The notes beneath the pieces are model-generated. The model saw only the letters and a list, made by a program, of their open reading frames with translations, was not told the DNA's origin and did no database searches. A program made the translations under genes and the position numbers. From positions 2,305,001 to 2,369,000 of the forward strand of contig NZ_BMKL01000001.1 in assembly GCF_014644315.1 (NCBI RefSeq): 64,000 nucleotides of DNA. The letters are read 5' to 3'. Source of the stretch: Tsuneonella deserti (GTDB lineage Bacteria > Pseudomonadota > Alphaproteobacteria > Sphingomonadales > Sphingomonadaceae). Each line of letters starts with the position of its first letter. Positions within the stretch are counted from its first letter, which is position 1. Of this stretch, positions 41,296-50,755 are shown piece by piece.

Positions 41296-42984
41296 TTGCT
41301 CTATCGCCCGCTCGCCGCCATCGTCTTCTTTTCGCTGGCCCTGGCCGGATGCACGACCACCGCGCCCCCTGCGCCCGCCTCCATACCCGATGCGCGCGCG
41401 GCCGTCGCGCCATCCATCCCGCTGATGCAGGAAGTGACCAAGCGGCTGTCGGCGGACGATTTCGAAGGCCGGGCGCCGAGCACCGCCATCGAGCCCAAAG
41501 TGCTCGATTATATCGTGGCCGAATTCAAGAAGGCCGGCCTCCAGCCGGGTAACCACGGCGAGTGGCTGCAGGAAGTCCCCACCGTCGAGATCACCGGCAG
41601 CAACTACACCCCGCTGACCGTTTCCGGGGGCGCGAAGCCCCTGAGCTTCGCTTTTGGTGACCAGTACGTCGCAACCAGCTACCGCGTGACTCCGGTGACG
41701 AAGATCCAGGAAAGCCCACTTGTCTTCGTGGGCTACGGCATCAATGCGCCCGAGCTCGGCTGGAACGATTATGCCGGCGTCGACATGAAGGGGAAGACCG
41801 CGGTCATCCTGGTCAACGATCCGGATTACGCGATGGAAACGCAGGACGGCCTCTTCAAGGGGCGCCGGATGACCTATTACGGGCGCTGGACCTACAAGTT
41901 CGAGGAAGCCGCCCGCCAGGGTGCCGCGGCCGCGATCATCGTCCATGACACCTTCCCCGCCGCATACGGCTGGAATGTCGTCAACTCGAGCTGGACCGGC
42001 GCGCAGTACTACGTCCAGACGCCCAACGACGGGATGGACCAGACGATGGCAAACGGCTGGGTGCAGAAGCCCGTGGCCGAGGCGATCCTGGGTGCTGCGG
42101 GCAAGAACCTCGCCGCCCTCACCGCCGCCGCCCAACAGAAGGGCTTCAAGGCCGTGCCGCTCGGCCTCAATGTCAGCTTCGGGTTCGACAACGCAGTACG
42201 CAAGGCGACCTCGCACAATGTGATCGGCATCCTCCCCGGCACGACGCGCAAGGACGAATACGTGCTCTACTCGGCGCACTGGGACCATCTTGGCCGCTGC
42301 ACGCCCGACAGCACGGGCGACGATATCTGCAACGGCGCGGTCGACAATGCGACCGGCGTAGGAGCGATTACCGCGCTCGCAGATGCCAATCATCGCGCCG
42401 GTCCGACCCCGCGCAGCCAGGTATTCATCGCGCTCACGCTCGAGGAATCGGGGCTGCTCGGCTCCGAATTCTACGCTCAGAATCCGGTCTATCCGCTGTC
42501 GCAGACGGTAGGCGGGGTGAACGTCGACGCGCTTCAGCCCGGCGGCAAGACGCGCGATTACTCGATGACCGGAGGCGACAAGTCGGAGTTCAACGACCTG
42601 TTCCGGCAGGTACTGGCCGAGCAGGGCTATGTGGAAGCGGCCGAAGAATCCCCGGAGAAGGGAAGCTATTACCGCTCCGACCACTTCAGCATGGCCAAGC
42701 GCGGCGTGCCGATGTTCGACCTCGGCCGCGGCAGCGACTTGGTGAACGGCGGGGTCGAAGCAGGCAGGGCGGCCGCCGACGACTACACCGTCAACCGTTA
42801 CCATCAGCCGAGCGACGAGTGGTCGGATACCTGGGACTGGACGGGCATGACGGCCGACCTGGCGCTCTACTACCGGCTGGGCCGCCTGCTCGCGACGGGC
42901 ACGACTTGGCCGAACTGGCGTGCCACCGATGAATTCCGCGCGATACGCGACAAGGACTGCGCCGCCAGCCCGGCGGGCTGCTGA
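41296..42984 (+). CDS. M28 family metallopeptidase, lipoprotein, with PA insert
   Basis: A 562-residue exported dizinc peptidase. The metal ligands of the M28 family are visible: SAHWDHLG, CNGAVDNATGVG, TLEESGLLGSEFYA, VNVDAL and SDHFSMAKRG. A protease-associated segment lies between about residues 120 and 250. A TTG start at 41296 with AAAGG eight bases upstream gives a lipobox signal (LALAGC, Cys19); the longer in-frame ATG at 41164 overlaps glnE and would bury the signal, so it is less likely. It probably trims peptides at the cell surface or in the periplasm. agmatine-deiminase-like gene follows 10 bp later. Confidence 0.85.
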   Translation: MLYRPLAAIVFFSLALAGCTTTAPPAPASIPDARAAVAPSIPLMQEVTKRLSADDFEGRAPSTAIEPKVLDYIVAEFKKAGLQPGNHGEWLQEVPTVEITGSNYTPLTVSGGAKPLSFAFGDQYVATSYRVTPVTKIQESPLVFVGYGINAPELGWNDYAGVDMKGKTAVILVNDPDYAMETQDGLFKGRRMTYYGRWTYKFEEAARQGAAAAIIVHDTFPAAYGWNVVNSSWTGAQYYVQTPNDGMDQTMANGWVQKPVAEAILGAAGKNLAALTAAAQQKGFKAVPLGLNVSFGFDNAVRKATSHNVIGILPGTTRKDEYVLYSAHWDHLGRCTPDSTGDDICNGAVDNATGVGAITALADANHRAGPTPRSQVFIALTLEESGLLGSEFYAQNPVYPLSQTVGGVNVDALQPGGKTRDYSMTGGDKSEFNDLFRQVLAEQGYVEAAEESPEKGSYYRSDHFSMAKRGVPMFDLGRGSDLVNGGVEAGRAAADDYTVNRYHQPSDEWSDTWDWTGMTADLALYYRLGRLLATGTTWPNWRATDEFRAIRDKDCAASPAGC

Positions 42985-42994
42985 ACTGCCGCTT

Positions 42995-43975
42995 ATGACC
43001 GCGACATTGCCGCCCGAATGGGCACCGCAGGACTGGCTGTGGATCGGCTTCCCGCACGACGCCGAGGAATGGCCGGAGGTACTTGGCCGCGCGCAGGAGC
43101 AGATCGCTGCTTTCGCCAATGCCGTTGCCGAAAGCGGCCAGCAGGTGAGGCTGCTGGTCCGCGACCCAGCCAACGAGGCCCGTGCGCGCAGTCTGGTGTC
43201 CGGCGCGGTGACGCTGGAACGGCGCTGCTTCGGGGACGTGTGGCTGCGTGATACCGGCCCCTTGGTGCGCTCGGACGGCACGGCTCTGCGCTGCCGGTTC
43301 AATGGCTGGGGCGGCAAATACCTGATGGAAGGCGACCAGGCCATCGGCGCCGAACTGGCGCGCGATGCAGGACTGCCGGTGACCGAATCGGACTGGATTC
43401 TCGAAGGCGGCGCGATCGACACCGATGGGACCGGGCTCGTCGTCACTACCGAGCAGTGCCTTCTCAACCCCAACCGCAATCCCGAACTTTCGCGCGGCGA
43501 GATCGAAGCGCGGCTTCGGCGTGACCTCGGCTTCGACCGGGTGCTGTGGCTGGGGGACGGGCTGCTCAACGACCACACCGATGGGCACGTCGATAACCTG
43601 GGCAGATTCGTCGGGCCGAACCGGATAGCCCTGCCGTGCGCCACCGGGCCGGACGATCCGAATGCTCGGATCTATGCCGATGCCAGAAGCCGCGCGGAGG
43701 CGTTTGGCGTTGAGGTGGCCGAGATTCCCTCGCCGGGCCTTGTGACCCGCGCCGATTTCATCGAGCCGGCCAGTTACGCCAACTTCGCGGTCACAACGAA
43801 CCTGGTGGTCGTGCCGACTTTCGACTCGGTGCACGACGAGGACGGGGTTGCCGCGATTGCCGCGCTGTTCCCCGATCGCGCGACCGTTGGCCTGCCGGCA
43901 GACGCCGTTCTCGCAGGCGGAGGCGGTTTCCACTGTGCCAGTCAGCAGATGCCGCGACTCAGCAGCGGACTTTAA
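42995..43975 (+). CDS. Agmatine deiminase family protein
   Basis: A 326-residue enzyme of the peptidylarginine/agmatine deiminase superfamily, which hydrolyses guanidines such as agmatine to N-carbamoylputrescine. Active-site elements: FGDVWLRDTGP, GGAIDTDGTG, NDHTDGHVDN and the nucleophile Cys314 in GGGGFHCASQQ. The ATG at 42995 is 10 bp after the peptidase stop, so the two may be co-transcribed. The family length is normal. No aguB-like amidase is adjacent. Confidence 0.9.
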   Translation: MTATLPPEWAPQDWLWIGFPHDAEEWPEVLGRAQEQIAAFANAVAESGQQVRLLVRDPANEARARSLVSGAVTLERRCFGDVWLRDTGPLVRSDGTALRCRFNGWGGKYLMEGDQAIGAELARDAGLPVTESDWILEGGAIDTDGTGLVVTTEQCLLNPNRNPELSRGEIEARLRRDLGFDRVLWLGDGLLNDHTDGHVDNLGRFVGPNRIALPCATGPDDPNARIYADARSRAEAFGVEVAEIPSPGLVTRADFIEPASYANFAVTTNLVVVPTFDSVHDEDGVAAIAALFPDRATVGLPADAVLAGGGGFHCASQQMPRLSSGL

Positions 43976-44010
43976 CCCCGCCTTAGTCTTTCCGGTCGCA
44001 AGCTGCGTTC

Positions 44011-44133
44011 ATGGCAAGAGCTGTCGCCCGCGTCCTGACGACCGAATCGCCGATGTGCGAGATCATCCGGTTTCTGCTCGCGACGGCCTGTCCGCTCGCA
44101 CTCATTTTCGCCGGGCGCGCGCTGCCCTTCTAG
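44011..44133 (+). CDS. Possible 40-residue membrane peptide
   Basis: A small open frame reading MARAVARVLTTESPMCEIIR and then a hydrophobic stretch (FLLATACPLALIFAG) ending RALPF. One transmembrane helix is likely. It starts 35 bp after the agmatine-deiminase-like gene and its stop overlaps the stop of the convergent TauE gene. No clear ribosome-binding site and no recognised family, so this could be chance; an internal ATG would give 26 residues. Confidence 0.3.
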   Translation: MARAVARVLTTESPMCEIIRFLLATACPLALIFAGRALPF

Positions 44134-44873
44134 GCAGTTGCCAGCTTCAGCACGGCTCCGCCCGCGGCCAGGCCGAGCATGCCGCCCGCAATCCAGCGCC
44201 AGGCTGTCGGGTCGATGCGCCCAAACGCCCGCGCGCCCGCCCAGTTGCCGATAAACACCGCCGGGTAGAGACCAAGCGCGATGGCCGCCTCCCGCCACGT
44301 CGCCACGCCGAGCACGATCGCCGTGAGAGCGCCCGCTGCCTGCGTAACCATGAACACCGACATCATCGAAGCCCTTGCGATGGCCGGGGGTATCGGCCGC
44401 CGGACGTAGTAGGGCACCACCGGCGGGCCGGGCATGCCGGCAAAGCCAGTGAGGACCCCCGCGGCAAGACCCGTCGCCACCGTCTCGCCGCGCGCGGGCT
44501 TCGCATGCGGACGTGGCGGCAGGAGGACGGCGACAAACGCGCCAAGCGCGATCAAGGCTATCAGCAGCCGCGCGACCGGGGGGGATATGGCCGACAGGCC
44601 CAGCACGCCGAGCGGTATTGCCACAAGCGCCGCTGCGGCGATGACCCAGGCCGAGCGCTCGCTTTCGGATACCTGTTTCCGCAGGCTCACGAGACTGATG
44701 GCGAACCCGAGCCAGTTGGCCGAGACGACGGCCTCCACCGGCGGGATTGCCAGTCCGAGTATCGGGACCAGTAAAATGGCCATGCCGAAGCCCGCCAGCC
44801 CGCGCACGAAACCTGCAACGAGCGCGGCGGCGATACCGGTGGCTATCGCTGCCGCGGTCAGGCCAAGGATCAT
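44130..44873 (-). CDS. Sulfite exporter TauE/SafE family permease
   Basis: A 247-residue polytopic protein of the TauE/SafE/YfcA family, about eight helices in two repeats. The family hallmarks are RGLAGFGMAILLVPIL near the N-terminus and GVLTGFAGMPGPPVVPYYV in the second half. Members move sulfur-containing or other organic anions; the substrate here is unknown. Nothing next to it (thrS 22 bp upstream on the same strand) suggests one. Confidence 0.88.
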   Translation of the reverse strand: MILGLTAAAIATGIAAALVAGFVRGLAGFGMAILLVPILGLAIPPVEAVVSANWLGFAISLVSLRKQVSESERSAWVIAAAALVAIPLGVLGLSAISPPVARLLIALIALGAFVAVLLPPRPHAKPARGETVATGLAAGVLTGFAGMPGPPVVPYYVRRPIPPAIARASMMSVFMVTQAAGALTAIVLGVATWREAAIALGLYPAVFIGNWAGARAFGRIDPTAWRWIAGGMLGLAAGGAVLKLATA

Positions 44874-44895
44874 CGGCGCAGAATCACTGCCCCAA

Positions 44896-46929
44896 TCATC
44901 GAGCGGCAGCGAGATCCGGCGGGGTCGCCTCGCGCTTCAGCAATGCGATGGCCTCGTCGAGCGAAATTACCTTCTGGTGCTCGGCCCCCAGGGTACGGAG
45001 CGCGACGGTGCCCTCCTCGGCCTCGCGTTTGCCGACCACCAGGAGATGCGGGACTTTTGCGAGGCTGTGTTCGCGCACCTTGTAGTTGATCTTCTCGTTG
45101 CGCAGGTCCGATTCGACGCGAATTCCGGCCGCCTCGAGTTGGGTGACAACCCGCTGCGCATAGTCATCGGCGTCGGAGACGATCGTCGCCACCACCGCCT
45201 GGGTCGGGGCGAGCCAGACCGGCAGCTTGCCGGCGAAATGCTCGATCAGGATGCCAATGAAGCGCTCGTATGAGCCGAAAATCGCCCGGTGCAGCATGAC
45301 CGGACGGTGTTTCTCACCGTCTTGTGCAACGTATGACGCATCGAGACGCTCCGGCAGCACTCGGTCGGACTGGATCGTGCCGACCTGCCAGGTGCGGCCG
45401 ATCGCATCGGTCAGGTGCCATTCCAGCTTCGGCGCATAGAAAGCGCCTTCCCCCGGCAGCTCTTCCCAGCCGTATTCCTCGGTAGCGAGACCCGCATCGA
45501 CCACCGCCTGGCGCAGCTCGGCCTCAGCCTTGTCCCAATCTGCGTCGGAGCCGTAGCGCTGCTCGGGCCGCAGGGCGAGCTTGACCGAATAAGTGAAGCC
45601 GAAGTCGCGATAGATGCCGTCGGCCAGCTCACAGAACTTGCGCACTTCCTCGACGATCTGGTCCTCGCGGCAGAAGATGTGCGCGTCGTCCTGCGTGAAC
45701 TGGCGCACCCGCATCAGACCGTGCAACGCGCCGTGCGGCTCGTTGCGGTGGCAGCAGCCGTTCTCGTAAATGCGCAGCGGCAGGTCGCGATAGGACTTCA
45801 GGCCCTGGCGGAAGATCAAGACATGCGCCGGGCAGTTCATCGGCTTCAGCGCCATCCACTGCGCCTCTTCCGACACCAGCGGTCCCTCGTCCTCGGTGTT
45901 GGGCACCTCATCGGGGATGACGAACATGTTCTCGCGGTACTTGCCCCAGTGGCCTGACTGCTCCCACTGGCGGGCGTCCATCACCTGCGGGGTCTTCACC
46001 TCGCGGTAGCCGCCGGCGTCGATCTTGCGGCGCATGTAGGCTTCGAGTTCGCGCCAGATTTGGTAGCCCTGCGGATGCCAGAACACGCTGCCGTGCGCTT
46101 CTTCCTGCAGGTGGAACAGATCCATCTCGCGGCCCAGTTTGCGGTGGTCGCGCTTGGCGGCTTCTTCCAGCCGGTGGAGGTGCGCGTCGAGCTGCTTCTT
46201 GTTGAGCCAGCCGGTGCCGTAGATGCGCGTGAGCTGCGCGTTGTTCTGGTCGCCGCGCCAGTACGCGCCGGCGACGCGCATCAGCTTGAACGCCTGCGGA
46301 TCGAGCTTGCCGGTCGAGGGCAGGTGGGGCCCGCGGCACATGTCGAGCCACGCGCCCTCGCTGCCGGGCTGGCCCGAGTGATAGACCGTCAGTTCCTCGT
46401 TCTCGGGCAGTTCGGCCGCCCATTCGGCCTTGAACGTCTCGCCGTCGGCGCGCCATTTGTCGATCAGTTGCTGCCGGCTCCAGACCTCGCGCACGAGCGG
46501 CTTGTCGGCGCGGATGATCTCCCGCATTTTTTCCTCGATCGCCGGCAGGTCATCGACCGAGAACGGCTCGCGGCTGGCAGGCGCCATGACGTCGTAATAG
46601 AACCCGTCGTCGGTCGCGGGACCGAAGGTGATCTGCGTGCCGGGCCACAGCGCCTGGATCGCCTCGGCGAGCACGTGCGCGTAGTCGTGGCGCGCCAGTT
46701 CGAGCGCCTCGGCCTCGTCGCGGCCGGTCACCAGCGCCACTTGCGCATCGCCCTCGAAGGGGCGGTTGAGATCGCGCAACTCCGCCCCCGAACCATGATC
46801 GACGCGCGCGGCCAAGGCCGCCTTGGCGAGACCCGGTCCGATCGCCGCGGCCACATCGGCGGGGGTGCTCCCCTGCGGCATCTCGCGAACGGATCCGTCG
46901 GGCAGGCTGATCTTGAGAAGCTCGGTCAT
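44896..46929 (-). CDS. thrS: Threonyl-tRNA synthetase
   Basis: A 677-residue class II synthetase that charges tRNA-Thr. The TGS domain (residues 1-65) is followed by the editing domain ([14 protein letters not shown] with two His, and DDGFYYD), then the catalytic core: [13 protein letters not shown] (zinc Cys), [20 protein letters not shown] and [11 protein letters not shown], and the C-terminal anticodon-binding domain. The ATG at 46929 gives the usual N-terminus; a GTG two codons earlier is possible. A dyad element that can form a hairpin lies in its leader. Confidence 0.97.
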   Translation of the reverse strand: MTELLKISLPDGSVREMPQGSTPADVAAAIGPGLAKAALAARVDHGSGAELRDLNRPFEGDAQVALVTGRDEAEALELARHDYAHVLAEAIQALWPGTQITFGPATDDGFYYDVMAPASREPFSVDDLPAIEEKMREIIRADKPLVREVWSRQQLIDKWRADGETFKAEWAAELPENEELTVYHSGQPGSEGAWLDMCRGPHLPSTGKLDPQAFKLMRVAGAYWRGDQNNAQLTRIYGTGWLNKKQLDAHLHRLEEAAKRDHRKLGREMDLFHLQEEAHGSVFWHPQGYQIWRELEAYMRRKIDAGGYREVKTPQVMDARQWEQSGHWGKYRENMFVIPDEVPNTEDEGPLVSEEAQWMALKPMNCPAHVLIFRQGLKSYRDLPLRIYENGCCHRNEPHGALHGLMRVRQFTQDDAHIFCREDQIVEEVRKFCELADGIYRDFGFTYSVKLALRPEQRYGSDADWDKAEAELRQAVVDAGLATEEYGWEELPGEGAFYAPKLEWHLTDAIGRTWQVGTIQSDRVLPERLDASYVAQDGEKHRPVMLHRAIFGSYERFIGILIEHFAGKLPVWLAPTQAVVATIVSDADDYAQRVVTQLEAAGIRVESDLRNEKINYKVREHSLAKVPHLLVVGKREAEEGTVALRTLGAEHQKVISLDEAIALLKREATPPDLAAAR

Positions 46930-46986
46930 CGTCACACTCGTTTCTTCGTCTGGCGCGCCCATGGCAGAAAGCCCGTGCGCGGCAAA

Positions 46987-47027
46987 GGCGTCAGGAAAAC
47001 GAGAACCGGTTTCGGGAGCATGACGCC
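46987..47027. repeat. Dyad-symmetric REP-like element in the thrS leader
   Basis: The 41 bp unit has GGCGTCA and TGACGCC at its ends and ACCGGT at the centre, flanked by GGAAAACGAGA on the left and TTCGGGAGCA on the right. The layout resembles the GGAAAA...ACCGGT...TTCGG palindromic intergenic repeats known in Rhizobiales. It lies 58 bp before the thrS start. No second copy is visible in the window. Confidence 0.45.
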
Positions 47028-47044
47028 GCTCCACCCGAAACCGG
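46996..47044 (-). promoter_or_regulatory. Alternative hairpin with T-rich tail upstream of thrS (possible attenuator)
   Basis: On the minus strand, CCGGTTTCGGG pairs perfectly (11 bp) with CCCGAAACCGG across a 17 nt loop and is followed by TTCTCGTTTT. It overlaps the REP-like unit and competes with its pairing. A stem followed by T-rich sequence in a tRNA synthetase leader suggests attenuation, or it may just end the phoD transcript. Not a T-box, which is not expected in this group. Confidence 0.35.
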
Positions 47045-47082
47045 GCGGCGGCGGTGCGCGGGTCTAGGCCGTCACCATCCGC

Positions 47083-47098
47083 CCCCGGCGCGCCGGGG
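47083..47098. repeat. 16 bp perfect GC palindrome between phoD and thrS
   Basis: CCCCGGCGCGCCGGGG is self-complementary and lies 70 bp past the phoD stop. As RNA it would form a short GC stem without room for a loop larger than the centre; no T-run follows. It may be a protein site or a chance product of base composition. Confidence 0.3.
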
Positions 47099-47168
47099 TG
47101 GTGGTAGTCAAGGTAAGGCCGCAAGTGCGCTGCATCGCGGACGGATATATGCCCGGGAGGTTAACGGC

Positions 47169-48806
47169 TCAACCCTCGGTGAACACGCGCGCGCCGTGAT
47201 TGGAGGCGAGCCGCCGCGTGTCGCTGTGCTTGCTGTCGCGGCGCCGGACCGTGTCGGCGAAGCGCCACTCGCAAGCTGCTTTCTCCTGCGTCAATTCGAC
47301 CGCCATGTAGCCCCTGCGCGAGGTGTCGCACCACTTGAGCGGCGCGTTCGCTCCCACCAGCGCCCGGGCGAGCGCGGTCGGCTTGACGAACGGCAGGTAG
47401 CTTTCCGCGCCAGGCGAACTGACCGACGTGCCACCGAACTCGACTCCCGCCCCGCCCAGTTCGAACGCCCAGGCGTTATGACTGTCGCCCGAAAGCACCA
47501 CGAGATTGGCGTCCGCATCGCGCGCCGAGTCGAGCAGGCGCTTGCGGGCTGCCGGATAACCGTCCCACGAATCCATGTTGAACGGGATGCCGGCCGCGGT
47601 CGCCGCCAGCAGGCCCGCCATCTGCTCTTGCGCCAGCTTGGCGACCTCGGGCGAGAGATCGAGCGAGACGGTCGGCGGCAGGAGCAGCGAGCCCATGACC
47701 ACCTGCTGGACCAGCACCTGCCACTTGCGTCCGGACCTGACCGAGGATTTCATGGCGCCCGCCAGCCAGCGCTCTTGCGCCGGCCCCATCATGGTCCGCT
47801 TCGGGTCCATGTAAGCACCATCATGAAACGCCTTGAGCGCCGCCTGCGCCTGGTCGGGCGCCATGCCACGTACCACTCCCGACAAATCGAATTGCCTGTC
47901 GCGCGCGATGAGCCGTGTTTCGAGCCGGAACAGCGTCGCGAGATCGCCGATGTCATACTGCGCGTAGCTCTCGTCGCTGATCGGCAGCCACTCGGAGCGC
48001 GCCTGCATCGCGGCCTTCTTGCGCGCAGTCCACGTCCCCTCGGTTGCCGGCGTGTGATTCTCGGCCCCACCCTTCCAGGTGTCGTTTGCCGTCTCGTGAT
48101 CGTCGAACACCGCGATCATCGCATAGAGCTGGTGCAACCGCAGGAGATCGGGATCGCTGCGGTAGCTGGCATAGCGCATGCGGTAATCGGCCAGGTGCAC
48201 CGCCTCGCTCAGCGGCTGCGGGGTGCGTCCGGCTACACGCTGCTTTTCGGTCGGGTAGGTATCGTGATCGTATTCGTAAAGGTAGTCGCCAACGTGCACC
48301 GCCAGCTCGAAGGCGTCGTCCTCGGCCGCGTGGGCATAGGAATTGAAATAGCCGAAGCCGAGGTTGGCGCAGCTGAATACGGCCATCCGGAATTTCTCGG
48401 TCGCGCCTTCCGGCAAAGTGCGCGTGCGGCCGGTAGCGGAGATCGAGCCGTCCGGCGCGATGAAGCGGTAGTGGTACCAGGTGCCGGGCTTCAGCCCCTT
48501 TGCGTTTGCCTTGGCGCACCAGTCGCGCCGCGGTGAGGCGACTGCGCTGCCGCCGCTGGCGATGCGCGCGAAATCGGCGCTTTCGGATACTTCCCAGCGC
48601 AGCTTCGCGTCCTGTCCGGTCGCATAGCGGGTCCACAGCAGGACCGACCTCGCCGAAGGTTCGCCGCTCGCGACACCGTGGGTGAACCCTTGCGCCGTCT
48701 GGGCACGCAAGGGAGCCGCCGCCATGCCGAGGCCGACGATGCCCCCCGCAAGCAGACCGCGGCGATCGATGGCGATTCCGGGCGGTCCTGGCGGTTGCGA
48801 TGACAT
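47169..48806 (-). CDS. phoD: PhoD-family alkaline phosphatase
   Basis: A 545-residue exported metallophosphatase. The N-terminus has a Tat signal (DRRGLLAGG, then a hydrophobic stretch to AAAPLRA). The PhoD N-terminal domain (FTHGVASGEPSARSVLLWTR) precedes the metallophosphatase core: VHVGDYLYEYD, AVFDDHETANDTW, and LSGDSHNAWAFELG. It releases phosphate from mono- and diesters in the periplasm using iron and calcium. The ATG at 48806 begins 13 residues before the twin arginines. It is divergent from the DUF6356 gene. No Pho box was recognised. Confidence 0.93.
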   Translation of the reverse strand: MSSQPPGPPGIAIDRRGLLAGGIVGLGMAAAPLRAQTAQGFTHGVASGEPSARSVLLWTRYATGQDAKLRWEVSESADFARIASGGSAVASPRRDWCAKANAKGLKPGTWYHYRFIAPDGSISATGRTRTLPEGATEKFRMAVFSCANLGFGYFNSYAHAAEDDAFELAVHVGDYLYEYDHDTYPTEKQRVAGRTPQPLSEAVHLADYRMRYASYRSDPDLLRLHQLYAMIAVFDDHETANDTWKGGAENHTPATEGTWTARKKAAMQARSEWLPISDESYAQYDIGDLATLFRLETRLIARDRQFDLSGVVRGMAPDQAQAALKAFHDGAYMDPKRTMMGPAQERWLAGAMKSSVRSGRKWQVLVQQVVMGSLLLPPTVSLDLSPEVAKLAQEQMAGLLAATAAGIPFNMDSWDGYPAARKRLLDSARDADANLVVLSGDSHNAWAFELGGAGVEFGGTSVSSPGAESYLPFVKPTALARALVGANAPLKWCDTSRRGYMAVELTQEKAACEWRFADTVRRRDSKHSDTRRLASNHGARVFTEG

Positions 48807-48880
48807 AGCGCGGCGTCTCCCCGAGTGTTCGCAAATGCTTTTCGCAGGCTTGACTTCGCAGACAAGCGGCAAATGCCCGG

Positions 48881-48909
48881 TTGGACAGCGCGCGCCGGAT
48901 TGTTAGGAC
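48881..48909 (+). promoter_or_regulatory. Possible promoter for the DUF6356 gene
   Basis: TTGGAC and TAGGAC are separated by 17 bp, close to a sigma-70-type pattern, and end 29 bp before the DUF6356 start codon. Weak evidence: two approximate hexamers in a GC-rich background. Confidence 0.3.
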
Positions 48910-48937
48910 CGGGTCCCGGAATCTGGAGCGAAGCCCA

Positions 48938-49192
48938 ATGTTCAACCGTCTGTTCGTCGATCACCCGCGCTCCGTGGATGAAAACTACGTCGAGCATTTC
49001 GCGGTCGCATCGAAGTTCGGCTTGACGATGATTCGCGGCGGCATCTGCGCGCTGATCCATGCCCTGGTGCCCGGCTGGTGCGTCACGACGGGCAGCGACA
49101 CCATCCAGCGCCTTAACCGCATCATGGTCGAGCAGCGCCGCGCAAAGGGGCGCGCGGTGATGGAGCTTCAAACCGTCGACTGGGTGATCTGA
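48938..49192 (+). CDS. DUF6356 family protein
   Basis: An 84-residue protein matching DUF6356: MFNRLFVDHPRSVDENYVEH, then a hydrophobic helix GGICALIHALVPGWC and a C-terminal basic helix. Function unknown; the family is typical of sphingomonads and relatives. It opens a rightward run of DUF6356, ABHD10-like hydrolase (5 bp later), TPR protein and LLM flavoenzyme, probably one transcript. The ATG at 48938 is set by the family start. Confidence 0.78.
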   Translation: MFNRLFVDHPRSVDENYVEHFAVASKFGLTMIRGGICALIHALVPGWCVTTGSDTIQRLNRIMVEQRRAKGRAVMELQTVDWVI

Positions 49193-49197
49193 CGGGC

Positions 49198-49926
49198 GTG
49201 GGCGAGATCGCGTTCCACTCGCTGCCAGACGGACGCCGGATCGCCTTCCGTCACAATCCGGGAGCCGGCCCGGCTCTGGTATTTCTTCCCGGCTACATGA
49301 GCGACATGGACGGCGGCAAGGCGACCGCCGTCATGGCCTGGGCGCAGGAGCGTGGGCGGGAATGCCTGCTGCTCGATTATTCCGGCTGCGGCCGATCGGA
49401 AGGTGACTTCGCGGACGGCACCCTCACGCGCTGGCGGGACGAAGTGCTCGCGCTGATCGAGGCGCAGGTCCGGGGCCCGGTCGTCCTTATCGGCTCGTCG
49501 ATGGGCGGCTGGCTGATGCTGCTGGTGGCGGAACGGTTGGGTAACCGGCTCCACGCCCTCGTCGGCATCGCGGCCGCGCCCGATTTCACCGACTGGGGCC
49601 GGTCGGACGAGGACAAGGAAAAGCTCTCCGCGGGTGAAACCGTGTTCGACCCCAATCCTTACGGCCGCGAGCCGACCCCGATGCATCCCGGCTTCTGGGC
49701 CGATGCGCAGGCCAGCGGCCGCCTTGACGGCGAGATCGCACTCGACTGCCCGGTACGCCTTATCCACGGGATGGAGGACGAGGACGTACCGTGGGAAGTT
49801 TCCCAGCGGCTATGCCACGCGCTGCGTTCGCGCGATATTCAGCTCATCTTCGTGAAGGACGGGGATCACCGGTTGAGCCGCGAGCAGGATATCGCCTTGC
49901 TGCTGCGGACCATCGCCCCCATCTGA
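49198..49926 (+). CDS. Alpha/beta hydrolase, ABHD10-like
   Basis: A 242-residue serine hydrolase. The nucleophile is Ser101 in IGSSMGGW; the acid is in HGMEDEDVPW and the base in DGDHRLS. The pattern DYSGCGRSEGDF...LTRWRDEV with GSSMGGWLML matches the bacterial relatives of mitochondrial ABHD10, a thioesterase that removes S-acyl groups and also cleaves acyl glucuronides. The start is GTG 49198, five bases after the DUF6356 stop. A depalmitoylase-like or detoxifying esterase role is inferred from the family. Confidence 0.85.
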   Translation: MGEIAFHSLPDGRRIAFRHNPGAGPALVFLPGYMSDMDGGKATAVMAWAQERGRECLLLDYSGCGRSEGDFADGTLTRWRDEVLALIEAQVRGPVVLIGSSMGGWLMLLVAERLGNRLHALVGIAAAPDFTDWGRSDEDKEKLSAGETVFDPNPYGREPTPMHPGFWADAQASGRLDGEIALDCPVRLIHGMEDEDVPWEVSQRLCHALRSRDIQLIFVKDGDHRLSREQDIALLLRTIAPI

Positions 49927-49939
49927 AGGCCGCTTGCCC

Positions 49940-50755
49940 ATGCTGTCCGTTCTCGTCCCCCTGATCATGCAGGTCGGCATCGCGCCGACTACCGCGCCGG
50001 TCAGCGCCGTCCCGCCCGAGCTGCGCGACCGCCCCACCCGCAACGGCGGGACGCCCGATCGTCCGGCCAGCCAGGCGGCGATCGAGGTGTGCCTCGACAG
50101 CGCGCGGACCGACCCTGAAAAGGCGCGGGCGCTGGCCGAGGAGTGGGTTTCCCGCACGACCGGTTTGCAGCGCGCCGCGGGTCAACATTGTCTGGGCGTG
50201 GCGTCGGCCAACGAAGGCGACTGGGACGCAGCCGCAGCCGCCTTCCTCGCCGCGCGAGACGAGGGTGCCGATGGACCGTTCAGGGCCCGGATGGGCGAGC
50301 TTGCCGCCAGCGCGCTGCTTGCGCAAGGCAAGGCTGAAGAGGCGCTCGCCGCTCTCGATGCCGCGAAGAACGAGGCAGCGGGCGATACCGCGCTCGCCGG
50401 CACGACGGCGCTCGACCGGGCGACCGCGCTCGTCGCGCTGGATCGGATCGACGAAGCAGCAACGGCGCTTGCCGATGCGCGCGCTCTGGTGCCTTCGGAT
50501 GCCCATGCCTGGCTCCTCTCCGCCACCCTGTCGCGCCGCACCGGCGATCTGGCGCTCGCCCAGACGCAGATCGAGCAGGCCGCTACCCTCGAACCGCGCG
50601 ATCCTGCGATCGGTCTTGAAGCCGGCGTGATCGCCGCACTCGCGGGTCGTGACGACGCGGCGCGCAAGTCGTTCGAATCCGTCGTTGCCGCTTCGCCCGA
50701 CAGCGCGCAGGGCGCGGCAGCGAAGCAATACCTCGCGCAGTTGGGTGAGCGATGA
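49940..50755 (+). CDS. Tetratricopeptide-repeat protein, probably exported
   Basis: A 271-residue protein with a short N-terminal hydrophobic segment ([16 protein letters not shown]) and then helical repeats with the Ala/Gly/Leu spacing of TPR motifs: [75 protein letters not shown]. It probably binds a partner protein in the periplasm or at the membrane. The ATG at 49940 is chosen over a TTG at 49934. Its TGA overlaps the LLM gene start (ATGA). Confidence 0.8.
   Translation: MLSVLVPLIMQVGIAPTTAPVSAVPPELRDRPTRNGGTPDRPASQAAIEVCLDSARTDPEKARALAEEWVSRTTGLQRAAGQHCLGVASANEGDWDAAAAAFLAARDEGADGPFRARMGELAASALLAQGKAEEALAALDAAKNEAAGDTALAGTTALDRATALVALDRIDEAATALADARALVPSDAHAWLLSATLSRRTGDLALAQTQIEQAATLEPRDPAIGLEAGVIAALAGRDDAARKSFESVVAASPDSAQGAAAKQYLAQLGER

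Noticed and set aside
41008..43644. Open frame of 878 codons antisense to the M28 peptidase and agmatine-deiminase-like genes
   Set aside because: It crosses the divergent start region and covers two genes with complete active sites, so it is a shadow.
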